From NCBI GenBank assembly GCA_012513605.1, contig JAAZBV010000085.1, positions 43,234 through 107,233 on the forward strand: DNA of 64,000 nt, written 5' to 3'. The translations under genes and the position numbers were made by a program. Under the pieces are notes generated by a model, which worked only from the letters and a program-made list of their open reading frames with translations, had not been told where the DNA came from and did not search any database. How positions within the stretch are numbered: the stretch's first letter is position 1; every line of letters starts with the position of its first letter. Positions 28,356 through 37,051 of this stretch are shown here, piece by piece. This stretch comes from Desulfatiglans sp. Lineage in GTDB: Bacteria > Desulfobacterota > DSM-4660 > Desulfatiglandales > HGW-15.

Positions 28356-29003
28356 CTATTTACCTGATTCACTCAGTTTCTCGCTGATTATTGCCCCTTT
28401 GTCAGGAGGCATCATGGCCAGGATACCTCCGGCCTCCTTGCCTTTCATATTACCCAGTATACGCACAACCGTATCAATCTGGAGTCTGTCCAGTATATCT
28501 GCTGCCTTTTTTGCCTCCATTGAGCTATAGAGTTTTACAAGATGGGCAATCTTGGCATCCTGCATTACCTTTTCTCTCTCTGCCAGGCTTTTTGAATATG
28601 CGGTAAGGGTGTTCTGGAGTTCATTAAGTTCAGCCATCCTGGAATCTATCTCTTCCCTTAAGGGCATCAGCTCAGTTTCCATCTTTTTAAGCTCTGCTTC
28701 TTTTTGCATAAGCTCTTTTTCCTTTTTACGAAGGCTCTGTTCCAGCGTTTCAAGCTTTCTGTCATCATCCTTTTTAACCTCTGGTAAAATCTCCTGGGCC
28801 ATGACAATATTAGCGTTTGCAATGGATAAAGGTGAATTTGTGAGGAAAAAACCACTTATCACAATCTTGACACCAAGCAGGACAAAAAAGAGCGTAAGTG
28901 TAGTTATGTAAAAATTTTTTTTCAGAGAAAATCCTTTCCGTGTCTTATTATCGCTGCTTCGTTTATTTCCTTCAATTCCAGTTGATTCTGATCGTGAAGC
29001 CAT
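28356..29003 (-). CDS. motE: MotE-like flagellar stator chaperone
   Basis: MotE family proteins support assembly or stability of flagellar stators and related MgtE-N domains. One membrane segment (about residues 30-52) precedes a long coiled coil (~75-150). A C-terminal MgtE-N/FliG-like helical domain follows (KKAADILDRLQIDTVVRIL, then AGGILAMMPPDKGA). 215 aa. It is the last gene of the flagellar run. With the ATG at 29003 it overlaps fliJ by 82 bp, an unusually long overlap, so a later non-ATG start is possible. Confidence 0.82.
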   Translation of the reverse strand: MASRSESTGIEGNKRSSDNKTRKGFSLKKNFYITTLTLFFVLLGVKIVISGFFLTNSPLSIANANIVMAQEILPEVKKDDDRKLETLEQSLRKKEKELMQKEAELKKMETELMPLREEIDSRMAELNELQNTLTAYSKSLAEREKVMQDAKIAHLVKLYSSMEAKKAADILDRLQIDTVVRILGNMKGKEAGGILAMMPPDKGAIISEKLSESGK

Positions 29004-29365
29004 TTTTCCATATCCCTTTCTTTTAACTTTTCAAAAACCTTATATTCCTTTGTTTTTTCAAGCAGATTTTTTCTCTTTTGAATCAGGGCCTGCTCTGCCC
29101 TGATCCTTTCCATTTTTTTGATCTCAATCTGTATAAGAAGCGCATTTATAAATTCAGAACAATTTATAATATCATCTGATGACATGGTTTCACGCATACG
29201 CTTTTCGAGGTCATCATTTGCCTTTCCTGTTTCACCATTCAGGGCGTCTATTTTTTCATCAATCTCCCTCACCCTGTTTTGCGCCCTTGCAAATTCAATG
29301 GCTGCCTTTTCCTTCAGGTGGCCCCTGTATGATAGCAGGGATTCGTATCTGAATTTGAATTTCAA
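28922..29365 (-). CDS. fliJ: flagellar export protein FliJ
   Basis: Coiled-coil protein that links the FliI ATPase ring to the export gate FlhA. Almost the whole 147-aa length is predicted coiled coil, with the family start FKFRYESLLSYRGHLKEKAA. It follows fliI by 42 bp, the standard order. Its 3' end overlaps the motE frame. Confidence 0.88.
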   Translation of the reverse strand: MKFKFRYESLLSYRGHLKEKAAIEFARAQNRVREIDEKIDALNGETGKANDDLEKRMRETMSSDDIINCSEFINALLIQIEIKKMERIRAEQALIQKRKNLLEKTKEYKVFEKLKERDMEKWLHDQNQLELKEINEAAIIRHGKDFL

Positions 29366-29407
29366 TTAATAAAGCTCGCTATAAAACCTTGTTCAGCCAT
29401 TAAACTA

Positions 29408-30730
29408 TCAGTTCCCTTTTGATAAAAGCTTTGTCATCTGAACAACAGATGTCTCTATTGTGCTTCCTTCATTTACATCCTGCCTTAAAAAGCCGTTAAG
29501 AGCCTCTATCATTTCAAGGGCATAGTCGGTGTTTTTGTTGTTACCCCTTTCATATGCGCCAAGGTTAACCAGGTCTTCTATCTTTGCATAGTCTGAGAGG
29601 ATCCTTCTGAATTTATATGACAGAGCAAGATGGTCCCTGTTTACCACATCGCTCATCAACCTGCTTATACTTGAAAGCACATTAACAGCAGGGTAATGTC
29701 CTTTTGATGCAAGTGATCTGTCCAGCACAATATGCCCGTCGACAATGGACCTTACAGCATCCGCTATAGGCTCGTTCATATCATCACCCTCCACAAGAAC
29801 AGTATATATGCCTGTTATAGAGCCCTTTCCTGAGTTTGTGCCGGCCCTCTCAAGAAGCTTTGGAAGATGTGAAAAGGTGCTTGGAGGATATGCCTTGCTT
29901 GTAGGCGGTTCACCTGCTGAAAGGCCTATCTCCCTTACCGCCATTGCAAATCGTGTTACCGAATCCATCATAAGCAGCACATCCCTGTTTTTTTCCCTGA
30001 AGTATTCTGCAACTGCTGCTGCAAGGTATGCCCCTCTCATCCTTATAAGAGGCGATGTGTCTGATGTTGCGGCTATAACCACAGATCTCTTCAAGCCTTC
30101 AACGCCAAGATCGCGTTCAATAAACTCCTTGACCTCTCTGCCCCTTTCCCCTATGAGGCCGATCACATTTACATCTGCCTTTGTAAATTTTGACATCATG
30201 CCCAGAAGCTTACTCTTCCCCACGCCTGACCCTGCCATAATGGCGGCCCTCTGCCCCTTTGCAAGTGTATTGAGGCAGTCTATTGACCGCACACCCACTG
30301 TAAGTGGTTCAACTATCCTGTTTCTCATGAGAGGGTTAACCGGCTGGGAATAAAGAGGTATTGTGCTCTCTGTTTTTACAGGCTCGCCGCCATCAAGGGG
30401 GTTTCCTAGGCCGTCAAGTACCCTTCCGAGCATGTTTTTACCCACATCAATGGTTGCAGTAAAGCTCAGGGCCTTTATTGAACTGCCCGGTTCAACGCCT
30501 TCTGCCCTCTCAAGCGGCATTAAAAGGATGTTCTGATCCCTGAAGCCTATAACCTCAGCCCTGAAAGGCTCCTGTTTACCGGATGACACAATCTGACATA
30601 TACCGCCTACAGGCATGGCAGGGCCGTTACCTTCAATCACATTTCCAATAACCTTTGTTACATGCCCTTCCACTGCCACAGGGCACATGGCGCTTATCCT
30701 GTCGCAATACCTGTCAAGGGCTATTTTCAT
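29408..30730 (-). CDS. fliI: flagellum-specific ATP synthase FliI
   Basis: Hexameric ATPase of the flagellar type III export apparatus. Walker A GSGVGKSK lies near residue 170, Walker B VLLMMDSVTRFA near 250, and the family signature PPSTFSHLPKLLERAG is present. 440 aa, normal length. The start overlaps the fliH stop by 4 bp, so the two partner proteins are coupled. Confidence 0.96.
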   Translation of the reverse strand: MKIALDRYCDRISAMCPVAVEGHVTKVIGNVIEGNGPAMPVGGICQIVSSGKQEPFRAEVIGFRDQNILLMPLERAEGVEPGSSIKALSFTATIDVGKNMLGRVLDGLGNPLDGGEPVKTESTIPLYSQPVNPLMRNRIVEPLTVGVRSIDCLNTLAKGQRAAIMAGSGVGKSKLLGMMSKFTKADVNVIGLIGERGREVKEFIERDLGVEGLKRSVVIAATSDTSPLIRMRGAYLAAAVAEYFREKNRDVLLMMDSVTRFAMAVREIGLSAGEPPTSKAYPPSTFSHLPKLLERAGTNSGKGSITGIYTVLVEGDDMNEPIADAVRSIVDGHIVLDRSLASKGHYPAVNVLSSISRLMSDVVNRDHLALSYKFRRILSDYAKIEDLVNLGAYERGNNKNTDYALEMIEALNGFLRQDVNEGSTIETSVVQMTKLLSKGN

Positions 30731-31458
30731 TGCATGCCTCTCTTTACCATGAGGTATTCCTTGTCTATAACCTTGAGCATCTCATCCACCTGGTCATCTA
30801 TTGTTGCATTAACCCTGCCGAACCCTGTCTCCAGCATGCACCCCCCCTTCCCTATTGAAGTGTCTTCCATAAGCTGGAAATTACCACCTTTTGTGAGCCT
30901 TACAAGGTCAGGAAGCATCTTTTTGACCTCTTCCATATCATCAGGGTTTATAATTATCCGCACCTTTCTCTTATCAGTAAGAAATTTTGCAGCTGATGCA
31001 ATACAGTGTTTTATTACAGCACTGTTTGTCTTTGTCTCTTCGCCTATGATTTTCTTTAACATAAGCTCTACAAGCCTTAGCATCTCTCCCTCAGATTCAT
31101 GAAATATCCTGATCTTTAGATCCCTGAGTTCAAGGAAAAGCGCCTCATACTGCTTCCCCATCTCCTCCAGCTTTGATTTTTCAAGGTCAAGGCCATCCTT
31201 CTGCCCCTGCGCAAAACCCTTTTCATATGCCTCTCTTTCAAGCCTTGCTATCCGTGTCTTGAAATCTTCTTTTGCTGTGGGGTCTTCCTTTTCCTCTATT
31301 TCAGGGAGATCCCATGAAATCACAGTGGATTGGTCTGCAACACAAGCATTGATCTGCGATTTTACGCCCCGTTCAGACATAATTTCATCAGCGTGAAATG
31401 ATTCAATGTTGAACAGGGGTGAAAAATTATCGTCAGAGTTTTTAAACAAGGACCTCAT
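30727..31458 (-). CDS. fliH: flagellar assembly protein FliH
   Basis: Regulator and tether of the FliI ATPase. A variable N-terminus is followed by a coiled coil with the glycine-spaced stretch FAQGQKDGLDLEKSKLEEMG. The C-terminal ~120 residues resemble the F1F0 delta subunit (IIINPDDMEEVKKMLPDL, then GGCMLETGFGRVNATIDDQ). The ATG at 31458 has GGGAGG just upstream, though a TTG at 31476 in frame is possible. It overlaps fliG by 17 bp. Confidence 0.9.
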   Translation of the reverse strand: MRSLFKNSDDNFSPLFNIESFHADEIMSERGVKSQINACVADQSTVISWDLPEIEEKEDPTAKEDFKTRIARLEREAYEKGFAQGQKDGLDLEKSKLEEMGKQYEALFLELRDLKIRIFHESEGEMLRLVELMLKKIIGEETKTNSAVIKHCIASAAKFLTDKRKVRIIINPDDMEEVKKMLPDLVRLTKGGNFQLMEDTSIGKGGCMLETGFGRVNATIDDQVDEMLKVIDKEYLMVKRGMQ

Positions 31459-32449
31459 CGCCTCCCTTGCCGCCAAGCACTATTTTCCCCTCTTCTTCTA
31501 GTCTTCTTGCAGCCTTTACAATATTGAGCTGGGCCTGCTCCACATCCTTAAGTTTTACAGGGCCCATAACCTCCATATCCTCTTTCATCATCTCTGCTGC
31601 ACGCTGGCTGATATTATTGAATATCTTCTGTGTCAGATCCTCAGAACTTGTCTTGAGCGCAAGTATCAGCTCATCATTGCTGATCTCCTTCAAGAGCGCC
31701 CTTATAGAACGGTCATCAAGGCTGACAAGGTCTGCAAATACAAACATCTTCTGTCTTATCTCATCTGCCAGTTCTTCCCTTACACTCTCTATCTTGTCAA
31801 AAATATTATTTTCTGTCTGATTATCAAGATTGTTCAATATCTCAGCCGCAGCCTCAATCCCGCCCTGAGTTGCATGGGTTTCATTTCCCATATCAGAGAT
31901 CATTTCATCAACAACCTCATGTATCTCTTCTATTATCTCAGAAGGCACATCATCAAGATCCGCTATTCTTATAATAACCTCACCCTGAAGATGCTCAGGG
32001 AGCGCCTTTATTATCTCTGCTGCTGTCTGATGTTTCATATTAACCAGGATAAGCGCAATGGTCTGGGGGTGTTCTGTCATGAGAAGGTTGGCAAGGACTA
32101 TCGGGTTGTAATTGCTCAGCTTCTCGAATGACTTTTCATTACCCTTTGAAAGCAAATCACCAAGCAGTTCATCTGCCTTTTTGGTATCAAACGCCTTTGG
32201 CATGGTTTTCTGAAGAAAATCCCTGCCTGATAAACCCATGCTGCCGTCACCCATCTCTTTTGAAAACTCATCCATAACAACGGAGATTGTCCTTGAATCA
32301 ATCTTCTTTATGGCAGCCATCTCTTCTCCAAGTACCTTGATTTCCCTGTCATCAAGGTGACGGAAGACCTGGGCCGTAAAGTTTTCACCCATTACCATCA
32401 GAAAAATTGCTGCCTTTTTCTTTCCTTCCATGAATATCCTGTTCTCCAT
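31442..32449 (-). CDS. fliG: flagellar motor switch protein FliG
   Basis: Rotor protein that meets the stators and carries the torque-generating charges. The three FliG domains are recognisable: N-terminal (GKKKAAIFLMVMGE), middle (LMTEHPQTIALILVNMK with the EHPQ motif) and C-terminal (FVFADLVSLDDRSIRALLKE). 335 aa. It starts directly after fliF, with the ATG abutting the fliF stop codon. Confidence 0.96.
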   Translation of the reverse strand: MENRIFMEGKKKAAIFLMVMGENFTAQVFRHLDDREIKVLGEEMAAIKKIDSRTISVVMDEFSKEMGDGSMGLSGRDFLQKTMPKAFDTKKADELLGDLLSKGNEKSFEKLSNYNPIVLANLLMTEHPQTIALILVNMKHQTAAEIIKALPEHLQGEVIIRIADLDDVPSEIIEEIHEVVDEMISDMGNETHATQGGIEAAAEILNNLDNQTENNIFDKIESVREELADEIRQKMFVFADLVSLDDRSIRALLKEISNDELILALKTSSEDLTQKIFNNISQRAAEMMKEDMEVMGPVKLKDVEQAQLNIVKAARRLEEEGKIVLGGKGGDEVLV

Positions 32450-34036
32450 TTAGCTTACTTCATTAAGCCAGGTTTTGATTATATCAGCAGCAATATCAGG
32501 ATTTTCCTTTGTTGCCTCCAGGAGTTTTACCTTTTCAGTATATCTTGACTGTAGCTCACCCACACCGTGTACCTCATCTTGTTGAGAGCCTGAGGTAAGC
32601 GCGGTCCTTACAGATACATATTCACCTGTCTGACTTAACCACTTTTTAAACGGCTTGATGGCAACAAGAAAAAACAGCCCTACAATCAGCACATTCAGGA
32701 TCGGCTTACTTGCCTTTTTAAGATATCCAATCCAACCCTCTGATACAGCTTCCGGCATCTCTTCAATGCTCTGTTTATCCATGCTGAAGGCAATATTTGA
32801 TACTGTCACCTGATCGCCGCGATCGCTATTGAATCCTATTGCATTTTTAACTGAATCCTCAAAAGTCTTCATCAGCTTCTTGTCTCTTGGTTTAAACACC
32901 TTTATCGGGTTACCCCTGTCATCAGTGCCATTTTCATATGGTCCATCTATTATTACTGATGCAGAGAGTCGTTTTATCACACCAGATTCATCAATGGTCT
33001 GTCTTTCAACCTTGTTGATCTTGTAATGAAGCGTGGAGTTTTCCCTTTCAAGTACATTTGAAGATAATGTGATCCCTTCTGCACCGGTCAGCATTCCCTG
33101 GTTAAGAAGGTCGGGAGAACCCTGCGGCAGGCCTTTACCATCGGTCTCCTTTTCCTTATTTCTCTGCTCGCTGAAAATTACAGCGCTGTCAGGATCGTAT
33201 TGCTCTTCGGCGGTGTTGACCCTTTTGAAATCTACATCAACCGAGACCTTTGCTACCACGTTTTTCATGCCAACAACCGGTCCCAGCATTGTTTCAATCT
33301 GCTTTTCATAGGTATCTGCAAGTTTGCGCTGATAGTCAAACTGATCAGCGCTTACATCGCTAATGCCCCTTTTATTCTGTCCCTTTGTGAGTATGCCCCC
33401 TTCCATATCAACAATAGAGACATTTTCCGGCTTAAGACCTTTTACAGAACCTGAAACAAGGTTTATGATCCCCTGAAGATGCCTCTGGTCCAGTTGCCTG
33501 CCCGGATTAAGCCTTATTACAACAGAGGCGGTTGCCGGTTGCTCTTCTTCTGCGAAAAGAGAATCGCCTGTGGTTACAATATGAACCCTGGCCTTGTCTA
33601 TGGAATCAAATGACTCGATTGTCCTGGCGAGTTCACCCTGAAGCGCCTGCTGATACCTGAGCTTGAGTTCAAATTCCGTGGTGCCGAAAGTCATGTTGTC
33701 AAATATCTCAAAACCTACACTGCCTCCCGTGGGCAGTATGCCTTCAGAGGCCATGTCAAGGCGCAGCTGGTGGACTTTGTCATCAGGCACCATTACAGTT
33801 TTTCCTCCATCCTTTAACTGATATGGCACCCTGCTCTCTTTCAGTTTTTCTGTTATTTTTGAGGCATCGGTCGGGACAAGGTCACTGAATAGGACCTGGT
33901 AATCAGGCCGGTTTGTATAGGCCAGAAGTGCAATAAACCCGCCAATAACTATGCCAAAGGTTATCAGGAAGGAGATTTTCTTACCTGCTGGTATTGCCTT
34001 AAAGACCTCTATTATATTTGCCATGCCTTCTGCCAT
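32450..34036 (-). CDS. fliF: flagellar MS-ring protein FliF
   Basis: Builds the MS ring in the inner membrane, base of the rotor. It has an N-terminal membrane helix (about residues 20-42) and a ring-building YscJ-like domain (YQVLFSDLVPTDASKITEKL, GSVGFEIFDNMTFGTTEFE). A second periplasmic region and a C-terminal membrane helix (~440-460) follow, with the FliG-binding tail last. 528 aa. Confidence 0.95.
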   Translation of the reverse strand: MAEGMANIIEVFKAIPAGKKISFLITFGIVIGGFIALLAYTNRPDYQVLFSDLVPTDASKITEKLKESRVPYQLKDGGKTVMVPDDKVHQLRLDMASEGILPTGGSVGFEIFDNMTFGTTEFELKLRYQQALQGELARTIESFDSIDKARVHIVTTGDSLFAEEEQPATASVVIRLNPGRQLDQRHLQGIINLVSGSVKGLKPENVSIVDMEGGILTKGQNKRGISDVSADQFDYQRKLADTYEKQIETMLGPVVGMKNVVAKVSVDVDFKRVNTAEEQYDPDSAVIFSEQRNKEKETDGKGLPQGSPDLLNQGMLTGAEGITLSSNVLERENSTLHYKINKVERQTIDESGVIKRLSASVIIDGPYENGTDDRGNPIKVFKPRDKKLMKTFEDSVKNAIGFNSDRGDQVTVSNIAFSMDKQSIEEMPEAVSEGWIGYLKKASKPILNVLIVGLFFLVAIKPFKKWLSQTGEYVSVRTALTSGSQQDEVHGVGELQSRYTEKVKLLEATKENPDIAADIIKTWLNEVS

Positions 34037-34080
34037 TTCAACTCCTGGTTATTAAATTTATACTTTAAATTTTGCCGAAA

Positions 34081-34371
34081 CTAAAAACTCATCCTCATTA
34101 TTTCCTGGTAGGCATCCAGTAATTTGTTTCTGATCTGCAGTAAAAACCGCATGGATATTCCGGCCTTTTCAGATGCTATCATTACGTTATGGATATCGTT
34201 ATTCTTGCCAGCAGCAAAATCCCGGGTAAGCCGGTCAGACTCTTTCATCTGTGCATTAACATTTGATACAAGCTCTTTCAGCGTATTCTGAAATGACATA
34301 CCGCTCTCTTCATTTTTTTTACCTATTTTTGAGGGGATCAGGAATTCTGTATTTATGTTCTGGACTTTCAT
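34081..34371 (-). CDS. fliE: flagellar hook-basal body protein FliE
   Basis: Small adaptor between the MS ring and the proximal rod. 96 aa with the family C-terminus: HNVMIASEKAGISMRFLLQI and RNKLLDAYQEIMRMSF. It lies 10 bp after flgC in the usual flgB-flgC-fliE order. Confidence 0.93.
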   Translation of the reverse strand: MKVQNINTEFLIPSKIGKKNEESGMSFQNTLKELVSNVNAQMKESDRLTRDFAAGKNNDIHNVMIASEKAGISMRFLLQIRNKLLDAYQEIMRMSF

Positions 34372-34381
34372 GGTTTAACTC

Positions 34382-34819
34382 CTATCTGCCGATCTCAAGG
34401 GCCTTTGTTGCCATATCCTTGGCTGCCCTGATTGCTGAGGCATTTGCCTCATAAGCCCTGTTTGCATCAAGCATTGCCACCATCTCTTCAACCAGGTTTA
34501 CATTCGGCAGGTGTACATAACCCTTATCATCAGCATCAGGATGGGTAGGGTCATAGAGCTGTTTAAATGGGGTATCAACAGGTACTATATTCTTCACTTC
34601 AACCCCATATATCTTTTTATTCATCGTATTTTGCAACCGCTCTTCAAATGTGCTATTTATTGGAACTGTCCTAAAAATGGCGGTCTTCCTTTTGTATGGG
34701 GTACCGTCTGCAGTCTTTGTGGTATTTGCATTTGCAAGGTTCATTGAAATAACATTCAACCTTGTCCTCTGTGAGGTCATACCGCTTGCAGCTATATCCA
34801 TGCATTTAATTAAATCCAT
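34382..34819 (-). CDS. flgC: proximal rod protein FlgC
   Basis: Rod subunit exported by the flagellar type III system. It has the N-terminal rod signature (ASGMTSQRTRLNVISMNLAN) and the C-terminal helix that closes rod proteins (VEEMVAMLDANRAYEANASA). 145 aa. Follows flgB by one base. Confidence 0.95.
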   Translation of the reverse strand: MDLIKCMDIAASGMTSQRTRLNVISMNLANANTTKTADGTPYKRKTAIFRTVPINSTFEERLQNTMNKKIYGVEVKNIVPVDTPFKQLYDPTHPDADDKGYVHLPNVNLVEEMVAMLDANRAYEANASAIRAAKDMATKALEIGR

Positions 34820-34820
34820 G

Positions 34821-35240
34821 TTACCTCCTTGACTCTATTACGGTCTTAAGGGATTCAAATTTCTTTGAAAGCAGTCTGGTAGACACCTCATAAAGCAGGT
34901 TATTCTGGGACATCTTGGCCATTTCGCTATCTATGTTCAGCTCGTTCGGTTTGCCATATTCCCTGATCAACTTATTGGGGTCATAAGCATCCTCAAGAAT
35001 TGCCTCATTGCCTTTTATATAACCTGGTTCCAGTTTTACAGGTTTGAGGGTTGTATCATCAATCGCCTTCTGGAGCTCCTTTTCAAAGGGGATTTCCTTC
35101 ATGACATACCCTGGAGTCTCTGCATTTGCAAGGTTACCAGCGATTACATTCTGCCTCGCAGCCCTGAAATCCAGGGCTTTTGCTAAAAGCCTTGAGGTGC
35201 TGTCCATAAACATATTTTTCCCGGATTTTATTGTTTCCAT
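34821..35240 (-). CDS. flgB: proximal rod protein FlgB
   Basis: Rod subunit. The N-terminus has the rod signature DFRAARQNVIAGNLANAETP, and the C-terminus has the helix SEMAKMSQNNLLYEVSTRLL. 139 aa. It is the first gene of the flagellar run, with AGGAGG before its ATG and a sigma-54 type promoter 31-45 bp upstream. Confidence 0.95.
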   Translation of the reverse strand: METIKSGKNMFMDSTSRLLAKALDFRAARQNVIAGNLANAETPGYVMKEIPFEKELQKAIDDTTLKPVKLEPGYIKGNEAILEDAYDPNKLIREYGKPNELNIDSEMAKMSQNNLLYEVSTRLLSKKFESLKTVIESRR

Positions 35241-35270
35241 AATGCCTCCTGATTTCTAACAAGTATGCCT

Positions 35271-35285
35271 GCAAAACAGATACCA
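35271..35285 (-). promoter_or_regulatory. sigma-54 promoter of the flgB operon
   Basis: Minus-strand TGGTATCTGTTTTGC with exact GG-N10-GC spacing (consensus TGGCAC-N5-TTGC). The start of transcription would be near 35259, about 19 nt before the flgB start. A sigma-54 activator is encoded next door. Confidence 0.7.
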
Positions 35286-35673
35286 AAATCCAGCATCTTT
35301 TCTATCTGAATGTATTATACGAAAAACATTTATATTTAAAGGGTGTTACATCAGTTGTTTTTTGTTTTAGATGATGTATATCATTGTTATTATGTATATT
35401 ATTTGTTTTACACCTGTAATGGGATCATATTGGACAACACTTGAATCTTTTAGACCTTATAAATGAGCGACAAAAATTACATCATATTTCTGCCTTTAAA
35501 TCTGCCATTTAGCGTCGAAATATTGACGTTTATAAAATTAAAATAGCCTTTTACTGATAAATTAAAAATCCAGTGTCATTATTATTGCGATCATATCGTG
35601 CTTAATGCCTGGATTTACTTCTAAAAAGGCGGCTTTTTGCTAATGGCTTTATGTAATTGGAAAAAGAGCTGAT
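35286..35673. other. AT-rich spacer between flgB and the activator gene
   Basis: No gene seen. A small AAAAAG-GCGG-CTTTTT hairpin at 35623-35638 could end the activator transcript. A longer, weak TAAAAATCCAG / CTGGATTTA pairing spans about 35561-35618. Confidence 0.5.
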
Positions 35674-37044
35674 CTATGGTTCAGGGTAGTCAGCCTCATA
35701 TTCATGGAGTTTGTTTCTGAGGGTCCTGACACTGATGCCGAGTATCTTTGCTGCATGTGTCCTGTTGCCTTTATGATCATCAAGGGCCTTGATAATCATC
35801 TTTTTTTCCATCTCTCTCAGAGGCACAACCGACTGGTTTAAGTTTACACCTGATACCTGAGCCTCAGCAGGGCCTGCGATCATTTCAATATCTGAGGCGG
35901 TTATCTTTTCTGAATCAATAAGGAGAGTGCATCTCTCTATAACGTTTTCAAACTCCCTGATATTACCAGGCCATTCCATTCCTTTAAGACAGGTTATGGC
36001 ATCACCTGAAAGGGACTTTTTTGAGACATTATTAAGCTGGCAGTGTTTTTCAAGAAAGAACTCAGCTAAAGGGGCAATATCATCCCTTCTTTCTCTTAAT
36101 GGCGGAAGGATAAGCGGTACAACATTAAGCCTGTAAAAAAGGTCGCTTCTGAATCTCCCTTCCCTGACCTCCTCTTCAAGCTCCCTGTTGGTGGTTGCAA
36201 TAACCCTTGTGTCAACCGGTATCGCGTATTGGCCTCCAACCCTGTCTATCTCTCTTTCCTGCAAAACCCTTAAGAGCTTTGCCTGAATTGATACGGCCAT
36301 TTCACTTATTTCATCCAGCAAAAGTGTCCCGCCGTTTGCGAGTTCAAACTTACCCTTTTTTCTGTTCACTGCCCCTGTAAATGAGCCCTTTTCATGACCA
36401 AACAACTCGCTTTCAAGGAGATTTTCAGGAAGCGCAGCGCAGTTTACCGCAATAAATGGGCTGTCATTTCTATTGCTGTTTTCATGAATATACCTTGCAA
36501 GCACCTCTTTTCCAACGCCTGTTTCCCCCCTTATCAGCACTGTTGAACGTGAAGGAGCTACTTTTTTTGCCATCTGGAGCAGCCTTTCCATTGACGGGTG
36601 ACTGGCAATAAGCCTCTTTTTTTTATAATCCTGTTTTGCCCTGCCACCCTGCTGCTGCGCAGCAGGAATATAATAATCATCAAGGGCTGCCTCAAGGATG
36701 GCCCATAATCTATCAGGAGAGAATTTACCATTAAGATAATCAAAAGCACCAAGCTTGATGGCATTAACCGCATCATCCACGTTTGATTGGATGGCTATCA
36801 GTATAACAGGAAGAAGTGGCATCCTGCCCTTTACATCCCTTAGCTGTGAAAGCGCAGATTCGGAATCACCATTGATCTGCCCCACCCAGACCCTTGGTGC
36901 GATATCATCTATCTTTTCATTTACATTAAGGTTTTTATCTGAAAGCAGCAGCTTTAACCCGCGGTCTTCGAGCCTTTTCCATATCTCTTCGGGGATAGCC
37001 ACATCAGATGCTGTCCAGAGTATACTGTTTGATGAATCATTCAT
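35674..37044 (-). CDS. sigma-54-dependent flagellar activator with degenerate receiver
   Basis: Enhancer-binding protein that lets sigma-54 RNA polymerase open flagellar promoters. The N-terminal receiver-like domain has lost the phosphorylated Asp (APRVWVGQI where DLVLLD is expected). The AAA+ domain is intact: Walker A GETGVGKEV, the GAFTGA loop, and Walker B GGTLLLDEI. A C-terminal Fis-type helix-turn-helix follows (GNRTHAAKILGISVRTLRNK). The ATG at 37044 starts 7 bp after the TPR gene stop and is preferred to upstream starts inside that gene. Resembles FlrC/FleR-type regulators, probably constitutive or partner-controlled. Confidence 0.9.
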   Translation of the reverse strand: MNDSSNSILWTASDVAIPEEIWKRLEDRGLKLLLSDKNLNVNEKIDDIAPRVWVGQINGDSESALSQLRDVKGRMPLLPVILIAIQSNVDDAVNAIKLGAFDYLNGKFSPDRLWAILEAALDDYYIPAAQQQGGRAKQDYKKKRLIASHPSMERLLQMAKKVAPSRSTVLIRGETGVGKEVLARYIHENSNRNDSPFIAVNCAALPENLLESELFGHEKGSFTGAVNRKKGKFELANGGTLLLDEISEMAVSIQAKLLRVLQEREIDRVGGQYAIPVDTRVIATTNRELEEEVREGRFRSDLFYRLNVVPLILPPLRERRDDIAPLAEFFLEKHCQLNNVSKKSLSGDAITCLKGMEWPGNIREFENVIERCTLLIDSEKITASDIEMIAGPAEAQVSGVNLNQSVVPLREMEKKMIIKALDDHKGNRTHAAKILGISVRTLRNKLHEYEADYPEP

Positions 37045-37051
37045 TAACTTC

